Program-made: the position numbers and the translations under genes
In this document: piece by piece, positions 17,079 to 27,229 of the stretch
Numbering within the stretch: the first letter of the stretch is position 1
Layout of the letters: every line of letters starts with the position of its first letter
From: Bin80 sp965209015
GTDB lineage: Bacteria; Bacteroidota; Rhodothermia; Rhodothermales; Bin80
Reading direction: 5' to 3'
Assembly (NCBI GenBank): GCA_965209015.1
Contig: OZ242367.1
Location: 2,790,001-2,854,000 of the forward strand
Length of the DNA: 64,000 bases
The notes under the pieces: model-generated
Database searches by the model: none
What the model saw: only the letters and a program-made list of their open reading frames with translations
Told to the model about the DNA's origin: nothing

Positions 17079-18914
17079 TCTCAGACTAGTACTGGCAAGA
17101 GGCGAATTGTCCTCACCAGGATTCACGTAAAGATCTTTTTCATAGCTGTGCTGGTGATCGTATAGTTCCCGATAACGCCCTCCCATACGGTAGAGAGTTT
17201 CATGATCTCCTCGCTCAATGATCCTACCTTCACCAAGGACAAGAATCTGATCTGCACCCCGAATTGTTGAGAGTCGATGCGCAATCACAAATGTGGTTCG
17301 TCCCTGACGTAGGTTTTTGAAACCTTCCTGAATGAGTGCTTCACTCTCTGTATCCAGATTTGAGGTGGCTTCATCAAGAACCAGGATTCTGGGATTTGCT
17401 AGAATTGCGCGAGCGATTGAGATTCGCTGCCTTTGCCCCCCACTCAGCTTAATCCCGCGTTCACCGACAACTGTATCATAGGAATCAGGAAAGTTCTGAA
17501 TGAATTCATGTGCATTCGCAATTCGACTGGCCTGCTCAATTTCGGGGCGCGAGGCATGTGGTTTCGCATAACTGATATTTTCTGCAATCGTGCCATCAAA
17601 CAGAAAGTTTTCCTGCATCACTACTCCCAAGAATTTTCGGTAATCTTTCAGCTTCAGTGTCCCTAAATCTTGACCATCAATGAGAACCTGCCCCCGTTGA
17701 GGTTTACTGAACCCCATGACCAAACTCACTAGCGTACTTTTACCCGATCCGCTCGGGCCAACCAATGCAGTCGTGGTTCCCTCTGGAACATGTGCGGAAA
17801 TGCCCTGAATAACAGGTACAGCTTCGTCATAGTGAAAATGAACATCTTTGATGACCACTTCGCCCCGCACACTACCTAGTGTACTTCGCTGGTGCTCATC
17901 CTCATCTTCGCGAACCTCGGCCATGAGTTCCCAGATTCGATCTAGCCCCGCAAACGCCTCTGAGACTTGAGTACCCACCATCGCCATCTGAATGATCGGG
18001 GCAACCATCACACCAATGACGAAGAGATACATTACAAAGTCTCCTAGCGTCATCACTCCGTCCGAAATTGCCCTACCACCAAACACAATCATCAGTGCAC
18101 CAATTACACCAACAATGACCGTACCCAATGCAACCGTGGCAGATGTACCTCGAATCGTTTTGGAGATCAAGTCAAACAGCCGAGTAATTCCCTTACTGAA
18201 CTTGCGTTGTTCTCCCTCCTCGGTACCATACGCCTTGACCAACCGGATCCCACCGATTGTTTCCCCTAATGATCCTGTTACCTCTGAGCGGATTTTTTGA
18301 CGTTTCCTGAAAATAGGTCGCAATGACCTGAATGCATACGCCATGAAGCCGCCAAATGTGATTAGTATAACGCAAATGATCAGCGTCAACTGCCAGTAGA
18401 GAACAAATAAGATGATGAGAGCAAGGATCGCCGTAACTACTCCTCCGACAAGCAACACAATTCCGGTTCCCATCAGATTCCGTATCCCCTGTGGATCACT
18501 CATTACCCGTGAAATAAGTTCACCACTTTTGTGTCTCTCGAAAAAACGAACAGGCAAATGAATCACATGATCATGAATCTGACGACACATATCCATGATG
18601 GCTCTTTGAGCGGTAATGCCAATGATGTTTGACAACATATATGATGTCCCTGCCTGTACGATTGTAGCACCAACTGCTACCAAGGCTAAGGGCATCAATA
18701 AATCCATGCGGTCGTTGCCGATCACCTCATCAATCAACCACTTACTGGTTCCAGGTAGCAAAAATCCGCTTACCCGATTGACCATCATCAAAACAAACCC
18801 GACTGCCAGAGTTTTTCGATAACTCCAAATCAAACGGCGGGCTTGACGCCACGCCGACCACGTAATTTTGCGATTCTTATTGACAAACTTACCGCCGACT
18901 GAACTAAAATTCAT
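17073..18914 (-). CDS. ABC exporter, fused permease and ATPase (MsbA-like)
   Basis: The 613 aa protein begins with a six-helix membrane domain (about residues 35-330). The ATPase domain follows, with Walker A GPSGSGKSTL near residue 392, Q-loop VVMQENFLF, signature LSGGQRQRISIARA and Walker B ILVLDEATSNLD. This is the half-size homodimeric exporter layout of MsbA and related lipid or multidrug exporters. Family resemblance to MsbA (lipid A/phospholipid flipping) is good, but drug or peptide export cannot be excluded. The gene stands alone between a convergent outer-membrane protein gene and a divergently oriented PQQ-type dehydrogenase gene. Confidence 0.85.
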   Translation of the reverse strand: MNFSSVGGKFVNKNRKITWSAWRQARRLIWSYRKTLAVGFVLMMVNRVSGFLLPGTSKWLIDEVIGNDRMDLLMPLALVAVGATIVQAGTSYMLSNIIGITAQRAIMDMCRQIHDHVIHLPVRFFERHKSGELISRVMSDPQGIRNLMGTGIVLLVGGVVTAILALIILFVLYWQLTLIICVILITFGGFMAYAFRSLRPIFRKRQKIRSEVTGSLGETIGGIRLVKAYGTEEGEQRKFSKGITRLFDLISKTIRGTSATVALGTVIVGVIGALMIVFGGRAISDGVMTLGDFVMYLFVIGVMVAPIIQMAMVGTQVSEAFAGLDRIWELMAEVREDEDEHQRSTLGSVRGEVVIKDVHFHYDEAVPVIQGISAHVPEGTTTALVGPSGSGKSTLVSLVMGFSKPQRGQVLIDGQDLGTLKLKDYRKFLGVVMQENFLFDGTIAENISYAKPHASRPEIEQASRIANAHEFIQNFPDSYDTVVGERGIKLSGGQRQRISIARAILANPRILVLDEATSNLDTESEALIQEGFKNLRQGRTTFVIAHRLSTIRGADQILVLGEGRIIERGDHETLYRMGGRYRELYDHQHSYEKDLYVNPGEDNSPLASTSLRS

Positions 18915-19239
18915 CCGTTCAAATCATTAATTGATCCCTACGGTCTTACGAGAATTCGCTTCCTGATATCAGTACGTCTTTAAGAATTCCCGTCTCTCAG
19001 TATCCGATCTATCCGCGTACCATCATTCTAATTGCAAAACCTGAGCGATTACCTATGGTATATCCGAGAATACTAACTGTATACCGAGTATTACTTAATT
19101 CGTTACGCCCGTAAGATTTGGACTTGTCCTCTGTAGATACGCTGAAACGAATGATCTTGAACTGCATTTGCGAACTTTTCAGCCTCCATTACTCATTCTC
19201 ATGATTCTGAACTACTGGTCTCATCAGCTTCTGATTGCT

Positions 19240-20940
19240 ATGCACTCGCTTAGTCTTCTTGTTATGATAGTTTTCTTAGTTCCATTTGCCACGAGTCAGC
19301 CTCAGGTTACACTGGAGCCTGCTTTTGAGAATCTTGTCTTTTCTCGCCCGGTAGATCTGCAGCACTTCTCGGATCATCTCTATGTGGTGGAACAACAAGG
19401 TCGCATCTGGACCTTTGAAAATCGCCAGACTGTTCAAGAGCGACATCTATTTTTAGATATCACGGATCGTGTCCGAACCGAGAATAATGAAGAGGGACTA
19501 CTGGGACTTACATTTCATCCAGACCATAACACCAATGGTTACCTTTTTGTGTACTACACCGCTTCTGGTCCGCGGCGCAGCGTAGTTTCCCGCTTCAATG
19601 TCTTTCCCAATCAACCGAATCGTGCCGACCCTGATAGTGAGGTCACGATTCTGCAGGTGGACCAACCGGCTGGAAATCATAATGGCGGACAAATTGCGTT
19701 CGGTCCAGATGGGTATCTATACATCGCCTTGGGCGATGGTGGAGGTGCTGGCGATACATTTGATCATGGACAGAATACTAAGTCTCTACTTGGAACGATC
19801 TCCCGAATTGACGTAAGCACCATTCCTTACTCTATCCCACCGGATAATCCATTTGCGAATTCACAGATTGACCGACCAGAAATTTTCGCATGGGGGCTTC
19901 GTAATCCATGGCGGTTCAGCTTTGACATCAAGACAGGAACCCTCTTCAATGCCGATGTAGGACAGAATAAGATTGAAGAAGTCAATATCATTGAAAAAGG
20001 GAATAATTATGGATGGCCAATCATGGAGGGAACGCAATGCTTTCGTCCTCCCACGAACTGTAACCGAACCGGATTGGCTCTCCCAATCTTTGAATATGAC
20101 CATTCCAATGGACCGGCTTCCGTGACAGGTGGCTATGTGTATCAGGGGACAGGAGTTCCAGACCTTACCGGATGGTATATCTTCGGCGACTATGTTGATG
20201 GGCGATTTTGGGGACTGCGCCATGATGGAGTTCAGTTGCTTGAGTCATATCTCCTGGAAGATTCATTTCTATCCCCTCTTTCATTCGGCATTGACCATCA
20301 GGGTGAAGTATATGTACTCTCCATTGACGGGCGCATTTACTGGTTCTCTGCAACAGGTGGCACACTGGGCTTTGAGTCAAGGATTGAGCCACTTCAATTC
20401 ATCCGAAATGTACCCATCCCTGAAACGATTCTCCCGTCAGCTCGTGGAGGAACGGGGAACTTCACCTATTCAATTTCTCCTGCACTCCCATCGGGACTGT
20501 CTTTTGAACCATCTACACGATCCCTTCAGGGAACTCCCCTCGCAATCCTCAACACAACCAAATTCATGCTTCAGGCAGAAGATGATCGTGGACTACGGGG
20601 AGACTTAGAGTTTGAGCTTTCCATTCTTGAATCTCTCCATTATACTGCTGAGAGTGAACCGCTCCCAAGGTTTGTTCTGCATGGCCACTATCCAAACCCC
20701 TCATCTGGGGATACACGTATTGTTTTTGATCTCGCGACACCATCAGTTATAACAGTGGAAATACACAACTTACTGGGGCGGCGGATCAAAACCTTATCTC
20801 CCAGAACCATGACTGCTTCGGCGGCGCAATCTATCCGCATCCCAACGAGCACTCTTCCGAGTGGATCCTATGTGTATCGGATCACTGTGGAAAGTGAAGA
20901 TCAGGTTATTACCACATCCAGAATGTTCTTCATCCATTGA
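19240..20940 (+). CDS. PQQ-type sugar dehydrogenase (GSDH family) with T9SS sorting domain
   Basis: I prefer the ATG at 19240 (MHSLSLLVMIVFLVPFATS as a signal peptide). Upstream starts at 19201 (ATG) and 19168 (TTG) are possible. The body is a glucose/sorbosone dehydrogenase six-bladed propeller: PVDLQH near the N-terminus, LLGLTFHPDHN, NHNGGQIAFGPDGYLYIALGDGGG, FAWGLRNPWRFSFD, GNNYGWP and GGYVYQG. These segments carry the PQQ and calcium ligands in soluble sugar dehydrogenases. A Putative-Ig linker (about residues 395-465) follows. The last 80 residues are a T9SS type sorting domain (YPNPSSG, NLLGRRI, LPSGSYVYRI). The product is expected on the cell surface, oxidising a sugar or related carbohydrate. 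The specific substrate is not known. Confidence 0.85.
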   Translation: MHSLSLLVMIVFLVPFATSQPQVTLEPAFENLVFSRPVDLQHFSDHLYVVEQQGRIWTFENRQTVQERHLFLDITDRVRTENNEEGLLGLTFHPDHNTNGYLFVYYTASGPRRSVVSRFNVFPNQPNRADPDSEVTILQVDQPAGNHNGGQIAFGPDGYLYIALGDGGGAGDTFDHGQNTKSLLGTISRIDVSTIPYSIPPDNPFANSQIDRPEIFAWGLRNPWRFSFDIKTGTLFNADVGQNKIEEVNIIEKGNNYGWPIMEGTQCFRPPTNCNRTGLALPIFEYDHSNGPASVTGGYVYQGTGVPDLTGWYIFGDYVDGRFWGLRHDGVQLLESYLLEDSFLSPLSFGIDHQGEVYVLSIDGRIYWFSATGGTLGFESRIEPLQFIRNVPIPETILPSARGGTGNFTYSISPALPSGLSFEPSTRSLQGTPLAILNTTKFMLQAEDDRGLRGDLEFELSILESLHYTAESEPLPRFVLHGHYPNPSSGDTRIVFDLATPSVITVEIHNLLGRRIKTLSPRTMTASAAQSIRIPTSTLPSGSYVYRITVESEDQVITTSRMFFIH

Positions 20941-21054
20941 TTGAGATGCACCCATAAGACTGGTCTAGGTGAAATATCAGGCGATCAGGTGGTCGTCGCT
21001 GCTTCATGTATCTTACCTCTTCAATGTGTGCAAAGCTCGTAGTCTATGGTTGGT

Positions 21055-22233
21055 CTATTGTCCTAAATCTTGAGTAGCAATAGAATTGAACCATGCCCGA
21101 GCACTTGCAATTGCTACAAATGCACACCTAATATGTCCACTCTGTGGGCTCGGATCAATAAACGTAGCTAAAGATCCGAGTTCCTGTGCTGCAAGTTGAG
21201 AATTTTCAATCGGAACAACCTCATCCGCAGCACAATGATAGAGTTGAACTGGAGAGCGAGGCGTCCAGTTAATCAAGTTGTTCTCACGCAAACGAAGAAG
21301 AAATGGATGATCAGGGTTATCCTTTACAGCTTGAACCACATCCGGTTGAATAATTTGAACAGGAATCGGAGGCATTGCATCATTAATCTCACTCCCACTA
21401 TGAGCCCCGTCAAAGAGTGGTGGTAGAGTCATATCGTATGGGCTGATCAGGAAATCAGACGGATTACTATACAGCTCGTATGCTTCGTTGTAGCTCAACA
21501 ACAGGTAAGCAAAGAAATATGGCTGCGGGTATGGCTCTTCTCGTATCATTAAATCCAGCATCGTTCCGCTCAAATTATATGGGCCCGCCATTGGAGCAGA
21601 TGCATTTACAGTAAATTCATCAGAATATTCTGCCTCTATTGCCTTATGAGTCGCCATAGCAGTGTAGCCTCCCGACGAATAACCTACCAAATACACTTCA
21701 CTGGACGCATTCCATGATTGAGCCTCAGACCATCCAGTTACTGCTCGCATCATATCCACAACTGCCGTTACAGAGATATCCGCAATCAAGTAGGGGTGAA
21801 AATCGGTTGAAGAACCTAGTCCGATTAGATCAGGCATCACAGAGAGATATCCCTCTGCAGAAAAAAGTAAACCGACCAAATTGGACTCCAAAGTACCTGA
21901 GGATGGAGCATCAGAATGCTGGACCGTCGTACCATGCTGATAGGAAACAATGGGAAGTGTTCCCGAGAATGGTTGGGGAACAGCAATTGCACCCGATGCC
22001 ACCGTGATCTCCCCTCGTATATCAACTGTGAAATATTCCATCACATACAGTGCAACGTCAAATCTAGGCGTATAAAGGACGCCTAATTCCGATGCTAACT
22101 GATCTAATTCTCTGATCGTATAGACCTGTCTGAGTTCCACTTGAACAATATCTCCACGAGTTGGAGAGTTCTCTAAACCTGAATCGGGAGTAGAAGAGTC
22201 GCACCCAAAACAGCAAACAAGAACCGGGATCAT
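21055..22233 (-). CDS. Alpha/beta-hydrolase lipoprotein (esterase/lipase-like)
   Basis: The ATG at 22233 is chosen because it starts a lipoprotein signal (MIPVLVCCFGC). The longer frame to 22437 would overlap the upstream gene by about 190 bases. The body is an alpha/beta-hydrolase: PIVSYQHGTT, PDLIGLGSS, the nucleophile elbow VGYSSGGYTA, an Asp region near CAADEVVP and a C-terminal His in PQSGHIRC. Those three supply the Ser-Asp-His triad. The layout resembles secretory lipase/prolyl-oligopeptidase-like families of about 390 aa. It is anchored by a lipid to the periplasm or surface. It starts 17 bp downstream of a GH113-like glycosidase, so deacylation of a polysaccharide is a reasonable but unproven role. 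Confidence 0.75.
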   Translation of the reverse strand: MIPVLVCCFGCDSSTPDSGLENSPTRGDIVQVELRQVYTIRELDQLASELGVLYTPRFDVALYVMEYFTVDIRGEITVASGAIAVPQPFSGTLPIVSYQHGTTVQHSDAPSSGTLESNLVGLLFSAEGYLSVMPDLIGLGSSTDFHPYLIADISVTAVVDMMRAVTGWSEAQSWNASSEVYLVGYSSGGYTAMATHKAIEAEYSDEFTVNASAPMAGPYNLSGTMLDLMIREEPYPQPYFFAYLLLSYNEAYELYSNPSDFLISPYDMTLPPLFDGAHSGSEINDAMPPIPVQIIQPDVVQAVKDNPDHPFLLRLRENNLINWTPRSPVQLYHCAADEVVPIENSQLAAQELGSLATFIDPSPQSGHIRCAFVAIASARAWFNSIATQDLGQ

Positions 22234-22249
22234 GCCAATCTGGAAGCAT

Positions 22250-23368
22250 CTACCAGTCAGACGTGAACCTCTGCCGAATGATTTCTTCTGCCGGTTTTCC
22301 CTGAGGGGTAAAGTCGAGAGGAGATGCAGAACGCGAATCGCGATCCCCGTTCCATTTCCAAAGAATTGCACCACTGAACCAAGTCTCATTCCATAATTCA
22401 TCAAAGAAGACGGTATATAATTGTGCTTGAAGATCATTGTTCGGGGGCACCTGACCTATTTCATCTCTGGATGGCCAGCGCCATGGTTGAGCTGCGGCAT
22501 CGTCTACACTACGATAGCCGATTTCCGTGAAAAGAATCGGACGATCTAGTCGCTCAGAGAGAGCAGAGAGCATAGCGATGTGAGGGGCCCATCCTTTGGC
22601 AAGCATTGCGGGGGTCGGATTGGGCTCCTGAGTAAGTTCAAAGTATGCCTGGACACCGATGAAGTCCAACTGATCCCAAAACTCAATTTGTTCATATTCG
22701 CCCCACCAGTTCGCCGCATACGTCAACTGTCCCTGATAAATTGGGCGAATCGCTTTGATCAGGCCTCGCCAGTACTGGGGACGCTCATGTGCACTTCGGG
22801 CAAGTTCAGTTCCAACTACGAGGAGATCTGCGTTAATTTCCTCGGCCAGGTGTGCATAATGCATCATGAACTCCGAGTAATCCGCCTCCCATGCCTGCCA
22901 CTGCTCTTCCTCCGCGTAGCCGATCTCATTCCTTAATTGTCCTCCCGCGCTGTACCGACCCAGCCATAAATGAGGCTTCAGGATGATCTTCATTTCCAGG
23001 CTGTCTGCTACCCTCGCCATTTCTTTAATTCCCTGATCACTCTCGCTGTACCACCGAGCATCAGGATTCATATGGATTTCCGGTAGATCAATACTTCGTT
23101 GGAATCCAAACTGTACTAAGGTGATATGGGTTACTCCGAGGTTACGGAGACTTGGTAGCATTGCGGCCGATGGCGGATTCCGGGCATCCAGGGTAACTGC
23201 CTGGATCTGGTTACTTGCGCGTTCTGTCCGATCTTGAATTGCACAGCTCAGGGGAAGTGAGCTGATCAAAATCAAAGATGATACACCAACATACTGGACA
23301 GGAAAACGATCAATAGACAAGAAGCGTTTTCTGCTGAGAAGTAACCGGTAATTGAGGATAAAGCGCAT
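22250..23368 (-). CDS. GH113-like glycoside hydrolase (beta-mannanase type)
   Basis: The 372 aa protein begins with a hydrophobic segment and a possible lipidated Cys42 (LPLSC, a weak lipobox). A TIM-barrel follows: GVTHITLVQFGF, LKPHLWLG, VVGTELARS, LTYAANWW, FIGVQAYF, ILFTEIGYRS and AILWKWNGD. The two acidic residues expected in catalysis are Glu188 (VVGTE) and Glu282 (LFTEIG). These segments match the glycoside hydrolase 113 family, which contains endo-beta-1,4-mannanases and related enzymes. It is probably exported and acts on a polysaccharide. It is followed at 17 bp by an esterase-like lipoprotein gene in the same direction. Substrate specificity beyond the family is not readable. Confidence 0.8.
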   Translation of the reverse strand: MRFILNYRLLLSRKRFLSIDRFPVQYVGVSSLILISSLPLSCAIQDRTERASNQIQAVTLDARNPPSAAMLPSLRNLGVTHITLVQFGFQRSIDLPEIHMNPDARWYSESDQGIKEMARVADSLEMKIILKPHLWLGRYSAGGQLRNEIGYAEEEQWQAWEADYSEFMMHYAHLAEEINADLLVVGTELARSAHERPQYWRGLIKAIRPIYQGQLTYAANWWGEYEQIEFWDQLDFIGVQAYFELTQEPNPTPAMLAKGWAPHIAMLSALSERLDRPILFTEIGYRSVDDAAAQPWRWPSRDEIGQVPPNNDLQAQLYTVFFDELWNETWFSGAILWKWNGDRDSRSASPLDFTPQGKPAEEIIRQRFTSDW

Positions 23369-23432
23369 GAGGAATAGTTCAATTCATGTCTTTCATCCCA
23401 CCCTCTGATCCTGCTTCCAGAACCTATTGTAG

Positions 23433-26306
23433 CTATAATGCTGCTGCTATGGGCTCGGACGTAGGCTCTTCCGATAAGATTTCCGATAGGAGGTTTGCGG
23501 TATCTGTATCTTGTTTACTCATCTGCTCAGGGGTGCCGGAGAAAAGGATCTGACCTCCATCCTCGCCTCCCTCTGGTCCCATATCCACGATGTAGTCTGC
23601 AACCTTGATCACATCAGGATTATGTTCAATTACGAGTACAGTATTTCCCCGATCAACTAACTTTTGTAATACATTCAGAAGCATCCGTATGTCTTCAAAA
23701 TGTAATCCGGTCGTTGGCTCATCAAGCAAGTAAAGGGTATTCCCCCTCCCGATACGTGAGAGCTCTTTTGCCAACTTCACGCGTTGGGCCTCTCCACCCG
23801 AAATCGTAGTGGAGGGCTGCCCGAGACGTATATATCCAAGCCCCACAGACAGAAGAGTGTCCAACTTTCGTGCAATCTTGGGTAGGCTTGCAAAGAATGA
23901 AGCCGCCTCTGTTACGCGCATATTCAGGACTTCCGAAATGTTTTTTCCCTTATAGAATATCTCTAGTGTCTCCTGATTGTAGCGTTTCCCCTGACAAGTT
24001 TCACACTCCACATACACATCTGAGAGGAAGTTCATCTCAAGACGCTGAATTCCAGCTCCCGAACAGGTTTCACATCTACCGCCGATCACGTTAAACGAAA
24101 ATCGCCCAGGAGAATATCCGCGAGCTTTGGCTAAGGGTAAACTGGCAAATAATTCCCGAATAGCGGTAAATAAGGTGATATACGTTGAAGGGTTTGATCT
24201 CGGGGTTCGTCCGATTGGCTTTTGGGTGATATTGATCAACTTATCAATGTGTCCATATCCCTTCAATTTTTCGTAAGGCAGCGACTTAATTCCTGTGTTG
24301 GTATATTGCAAGTAATGATCTATTGCGGGGACCAGAGTTTGATTAATGAGCGAGCTTTTTCCCGAACCACTGACTCCGGTTACACAGACAAAGAGCCCCA
24401 GAGGTACCTTGAGTGTAACCCCTTTCAAATTATTTCCGGTAGCACCAGAGAGTACGATGGCCTTTTTTGTAATCTTGCGACGCTTTTGAGGTATTTCTAT
24501 GCGTCGCTTTCCGGTAAGGTACGGGAGTGTTAGGCCTTTACCAGATTGACCATTCTGTTCTAGTTCGTGGGGTGGACCCATACATACGATATGTCCCCCT
24601 TGATCCCCTGCCCCAGGACCTAAGTCAATGACATAGTCTGCTGCCTCAATCATGTCACGATCATGCTCAACCACTAATACAGAATTCCCCAGATCACGTA
24701 GCCGCCGTAGGGAATCAATCAACCGCCGATTATCTCTGGCGTGCAGCCCAATGGACGGCTCATCCAACACATATAGAACCCCCGTTAGTTGCGTACCAAT
24801 CTGAGTAGCTAAACGAATACGCTGGCTTTCTCCACCAGATAACGTGACCGCAGATCGATCCAGAGTCAAGTATCCAACTCCAACATCAATCATGAAGGTT
24901 AGCCGTTCTCGCACCTCCTTGATGATCGGTGCAGCAATCTGGGCCTGTCGCTTTCCGAATTGAACGGTATCCAAGAAATCCCGCAGGTGGTAAAGATTCA
25001 TCTGTGCTAAATCAGCGATCGTCTTCCCAGCAATTCTATAGGAAAGCGCCTCCGCTGATAGACGTCCACCATTGCAAGCCGAACAGATTTTTCGGGATCT
25101 GAGTAACTCAAGAACTTTTTTCTCCCTTTTGTTACCAGAACTAAACATAAGATCCAATTCAGCGAAAAGCCCTTCAGCTACGACGAATGAACCGATTCCG
25201 CCCCTTGACGTCTTCTTAATGAGTATTCCCGAGGGAACACCGAAGAGTACTTCATGCCAGGCATCTGGGCTGATATCCTGCACAGGTGTTTTTAAGTCAA
25301 ACCCATGTAGCTTCAGTGACGCTTCGAGCCCCTGAAAAAACGAGGAACTTATTCTGAGATCCAGCTGGATCGCTCCATCATCAATTGAACGAGTGAGATC
25401 TGGAACAATTCGTTCCAGGTCCCAGACTTCACGCTCTCCCAATCCACTACACTCCTTGCAGGCGGCTGAGGGAGCATTGAACGAAAAGGTCTTTGGAGCG
25501 GCCTCTTGAAAGGACTTCCCTGTATCGGGATCATATAGATAGCGACTGAATATGCGGTCCTCTTTTCTGTTCTGTGCGACGATCAGAACGCCGTCTCCTA
25601 ATACTAGGGCCGCCTTGGTTGATTGGGCAATCCGATCCTCCATACCTTCCTCCATGACCAATCTATCCACGACAACTTCGATGGTGTGCACTTTATACCT
25701 TGCCACCTTCATCCCTGGGATGATATCCCGCATTCGTTTGTCAACTCGCACTTTCGTATATCCTTGACGAGATATCCGATCAAACAACTCTGCATAGTGT
25801 CCTTTACGATCCTTGACCACTGGTGCAAGGATAGCGATTTTTGAACCGACGGAATAAGACTGGATTGCTTCAATTATTTCATCCGTAGATTGCCGGATGA
25901 GCGGTTTCCCCGATACGGATGAGAAAGACGTCGCAGCACGGGCATACAGAAGGCGTAAGAAATCATACACCTCCGTAATGGTACCAACGGTGGATCGGGA
26001 ATTACGTGAAACTGTTTTCTGATCAATGGCGATCACGGGAGAGAGGCCTTCAATATGATCCACATCCGGCCGCTCTGGCATTCCTACGAACTGACGTGCA
26101 TATGCACTTAGACTCTCCAAGTATCGTCGTTGACCTTCGGAGTAAATCGTGTCAAATGCAAGGGAACTCTTTCCAGAACCCGAGAGACCCGTGATAACGA
26201 CTAATGCTTCACGGGGAATATCTACATCAATATTTTGCAGGTTGTGTACCCGTGCACCACAGACCGTGATGCGTTCCCCTGTATCTCCATGGAATAGGTC
26301 ACCCAT
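23433..26306 (-). CDS. uvrA: Excinuclease ABC subunit A
   Basis: The 957 aa length is normal for UvrA. The N-terminal Walker A is GLSGSGKSSLAF, the second GVSGSGKSSLINQ. Two ABC signatures LSGGE[SA]QR are followed by LDEPSIGLH and LDEPTTGLH. Cys pairs for zinc sites are visible at CKECSGLG, CSACNGG and CETCSGAG...CETCQG. The interaction with UvrB is expected in the residue 120-250 region. It is the damage-recognition ATPase of nucleotide excision repair and acts with UvrB and UvrC in the cytoplasm. The start at 26306 (MGDLFHGDTGERI) leaves 21 bases to the rpoZ stop codon upstream, so the two may be co-transcribed. Confidence 0.97.
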   Translation of the reverse strand: MGDLFHGDTGERITVCGARVHNLQNIDVDIPREALVVITGLSGSGKSSLAFDTIYSEGQRRYLESLSAYARQFVGMPERPDVDHIEGLSPVIAIDQKTVSRNSRSTVGTITEVYDFLRLLYARAATSFSSVSGKPLIRQSTDEIIEAIQSYSVGSKIAILAPVVKDRKGHYAELFDRISRQGYTKVRVDKRMRDIIPGMKVARYKVHTIEVVVDRLVMEEGMEDRIAQSTKAALVLGDGVLIVAQNRKEDRIFSRYLYDPDTGKSFQEAAPKTFSFNAPSAACKECSGLGEREVWDLERIVPDLTRSIDDGAIQLDLRISSSFFQGLEASLKLHGFDLKTPVQDISPDAWHEVLFGVPSGILIKKTSRGGIGSFVVAEGLFAELDLMFSSGNKREKKVLELLRSRKICSACNGGRLSAEALSYRIAGKTIADLAQMNLYHLRDFLDTVQFGKRQAQIAAPIIKEVRERLTFMIDVGVGYLTLDRSAVTLSGGESQRIRLATQIGTQLTGVLYVLDEPSIGLHARDNRRLIDSLRRLRDLGNSVLVVEHDRDMIEAADYVIDLGPGAGDQGGHIVCMGPPHELEQNGQSGKGLTLPYLTGKRRIEIPQKRRKITKKAIVLSGATGNNLKGVTLKVPLGLFVCVTGVSGSGKSSLINQTLVPAIDHYLQYTNTGIKSLPYEKLKGYGHIDKLINITQKPIGRTPRSNPSTYITLFTAIRELFASLPLAKARGYSPGRFSFNVIGGRCETCSGAGIQRLEMNFLSDVYVECETCQGKRYNQETLEIFYKGKNISEVLNMRVTEAASFFASLPKIARKLDTLLSVGLGYIRLGQPSTTISGGEAQRVKLAKELSRIGRGNTLYLLDEPTTGLHFEDIRMLLNVLQKLVDRGNTVLVIEHNPDVIKVADYIVDMGPEGGEDGGQILFSGTPEQMSKQDTDTANLLSEILSEEPTSEPIAAAL

Positions 26307-26327
26307 AGGCAGGGCTATCTACCAAAT

Positions 26328-26630
26328 TTACCCCAAAACTTCAGCAGTGGGATCACGGAAGTAGACCTCGGAATTGAACATCTCTTCAATGGCAACCTCT
26401 GTGGGCTTAGACCGCTCCTCATGTTCAATTGAAATACGCCGCTGCTCTTCTTGAAACTGAGGGTCTTCAAGCTCTGGGTCAAATCCTTCAAAATAAGCAA
26501 GACGCGTATCCAGTTCAGACTTCATTTTGATTGCAACCTGACGGGAGCGTTTGGATAGGATCGCAACAGTCTCAAACAGGTTTCCTGTGTGATCGACCAG
26601 CGTATCTACGTCAACGGTTTTGATTGGCAT
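26328..26630 (-). CDS. rpoZ: DNA-directed RNA polymerase subunit omega (Bacteroidota type)
   Basis: The ATG at 26630 (MPIKTVDVD) gives 100 aa. A longer frame upstream is the antisense of the neighbouring lipoprotein gene and should be ignored. The sequence NLFETVAILSKRSRQVA is the conserved helix of the omega/RpoK family, followed by an acidic tail with FEGFDPELEDPQF and EERSKPTEVAIEEMF. The subunit stabilises RNA polymerase assembly. It is divergent from a lipoprotein gene, with only 40 bases between the two start codons, so their promoters must overlap. Confidence 0.85.
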   Translation of the reverse strand: MPIKTVDVDTLVDHTGNLFETVAILSKRSRQVAIKMKSELDTRLAYFEGFDPELEDPQFQEEQRRISIEHEERSKPTEVAIEEMFNSEVYFRDPTAEVLG

Positions 26631-26670
26631 TAATGTTGTAGCACTTATTTTTGAATTATTTGATACTTTC

Positions 26671-27159
26671 ATGCATAAGTTAGGTTTCTTTTTAGGATTA
26701 TTGCTCGTATCTGTGGTCCTCGCAGGTTGTGAGACTTCACAGGAGGCGGAACTGTCTGAGGAAGATCTGGCAGAACTGGTTCCATACGCCTCGCTGGGCA
26801 GAGGGCTCCAATCCTCTTTGGATACGACAACTACACGGATGATTACAGATCTATCCAGTTGGCTTGCACATATTGATTCGCTGCAACCACTACAGCCCTT
26901 TATGTCCGTGGACTTTGAGGGAGAAGCAATCCTTCTAGCAGCTGTGGCAGTCAATTCGGGGGGATTTGACTTACGCTTTGAGCTTGTTGAGATTCTTCGC
27001 GACACCGTGGTGGCTACCTATCGATTATTTGCACCGGGTACAGATTGTCGTCCCTCTTTCGCTCCAGGAACTCCATTTGAAGCCATTCGAATTCCACGAA
27101 CGACAAATCCAATACGGTTCGTACAGGTTGATGAACAACTTGACTGCACTCCTTCATGA
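26671..27159 (+). CDS. Small lipoprotein, PrcB C-terminal-like domain
   Basis: The ATG at 26671 (MHKLGFFLGLLLVSVVLAGC) provides a textbook lipobox LAGC. The longer frame to 26620 overlaps rpoZ. The mature part is about 140 aa, with an acidic linker (EAELSEEDLAEL). A compact domain then contains DFEGEAILLAAVAVNSGGF and ends IRIPRTTNPIRFV. This pattern (aliphatic strand, SGG[FY], then final proline-rich strand) resembles PrcB_C domains found in protease-complex or copper-chaperone-like lipoproteins. No partner protease gene is in view. Two late cysteines (CRPSF, LDC) may form a disulfide. Confidence 0.6.
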   Translation: MHKLGFFLGLLLVSVVLAGCETSQEAELSEEDLAELVPYASLGRGLQSSLDTTTTRMITDLSSWLAHIDSLQPLQPFMSVDFEGEAILLAAVAVNSGGFDLRFELVEILRDTVVATYRLFAPGTDCRPSFAPGTPFEAIRIPRTTNPIRFVQVDEQLDCTPS

Positions 27160-27229
27160 CCGAAGCCTGATTGGACAAACGCCTCCCCCTGAGAGGATCC
27201 AGGGACCTACCCAAAGGAATTCAGCCCTC

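Noticed and set aside
26328..27005. Long (225 codon) version of the omega subunit
   Set aside because: The extra N-terminal part is the antisense of the lipoprotein gene; the ATG at 26630 gives a normal-sized omega.
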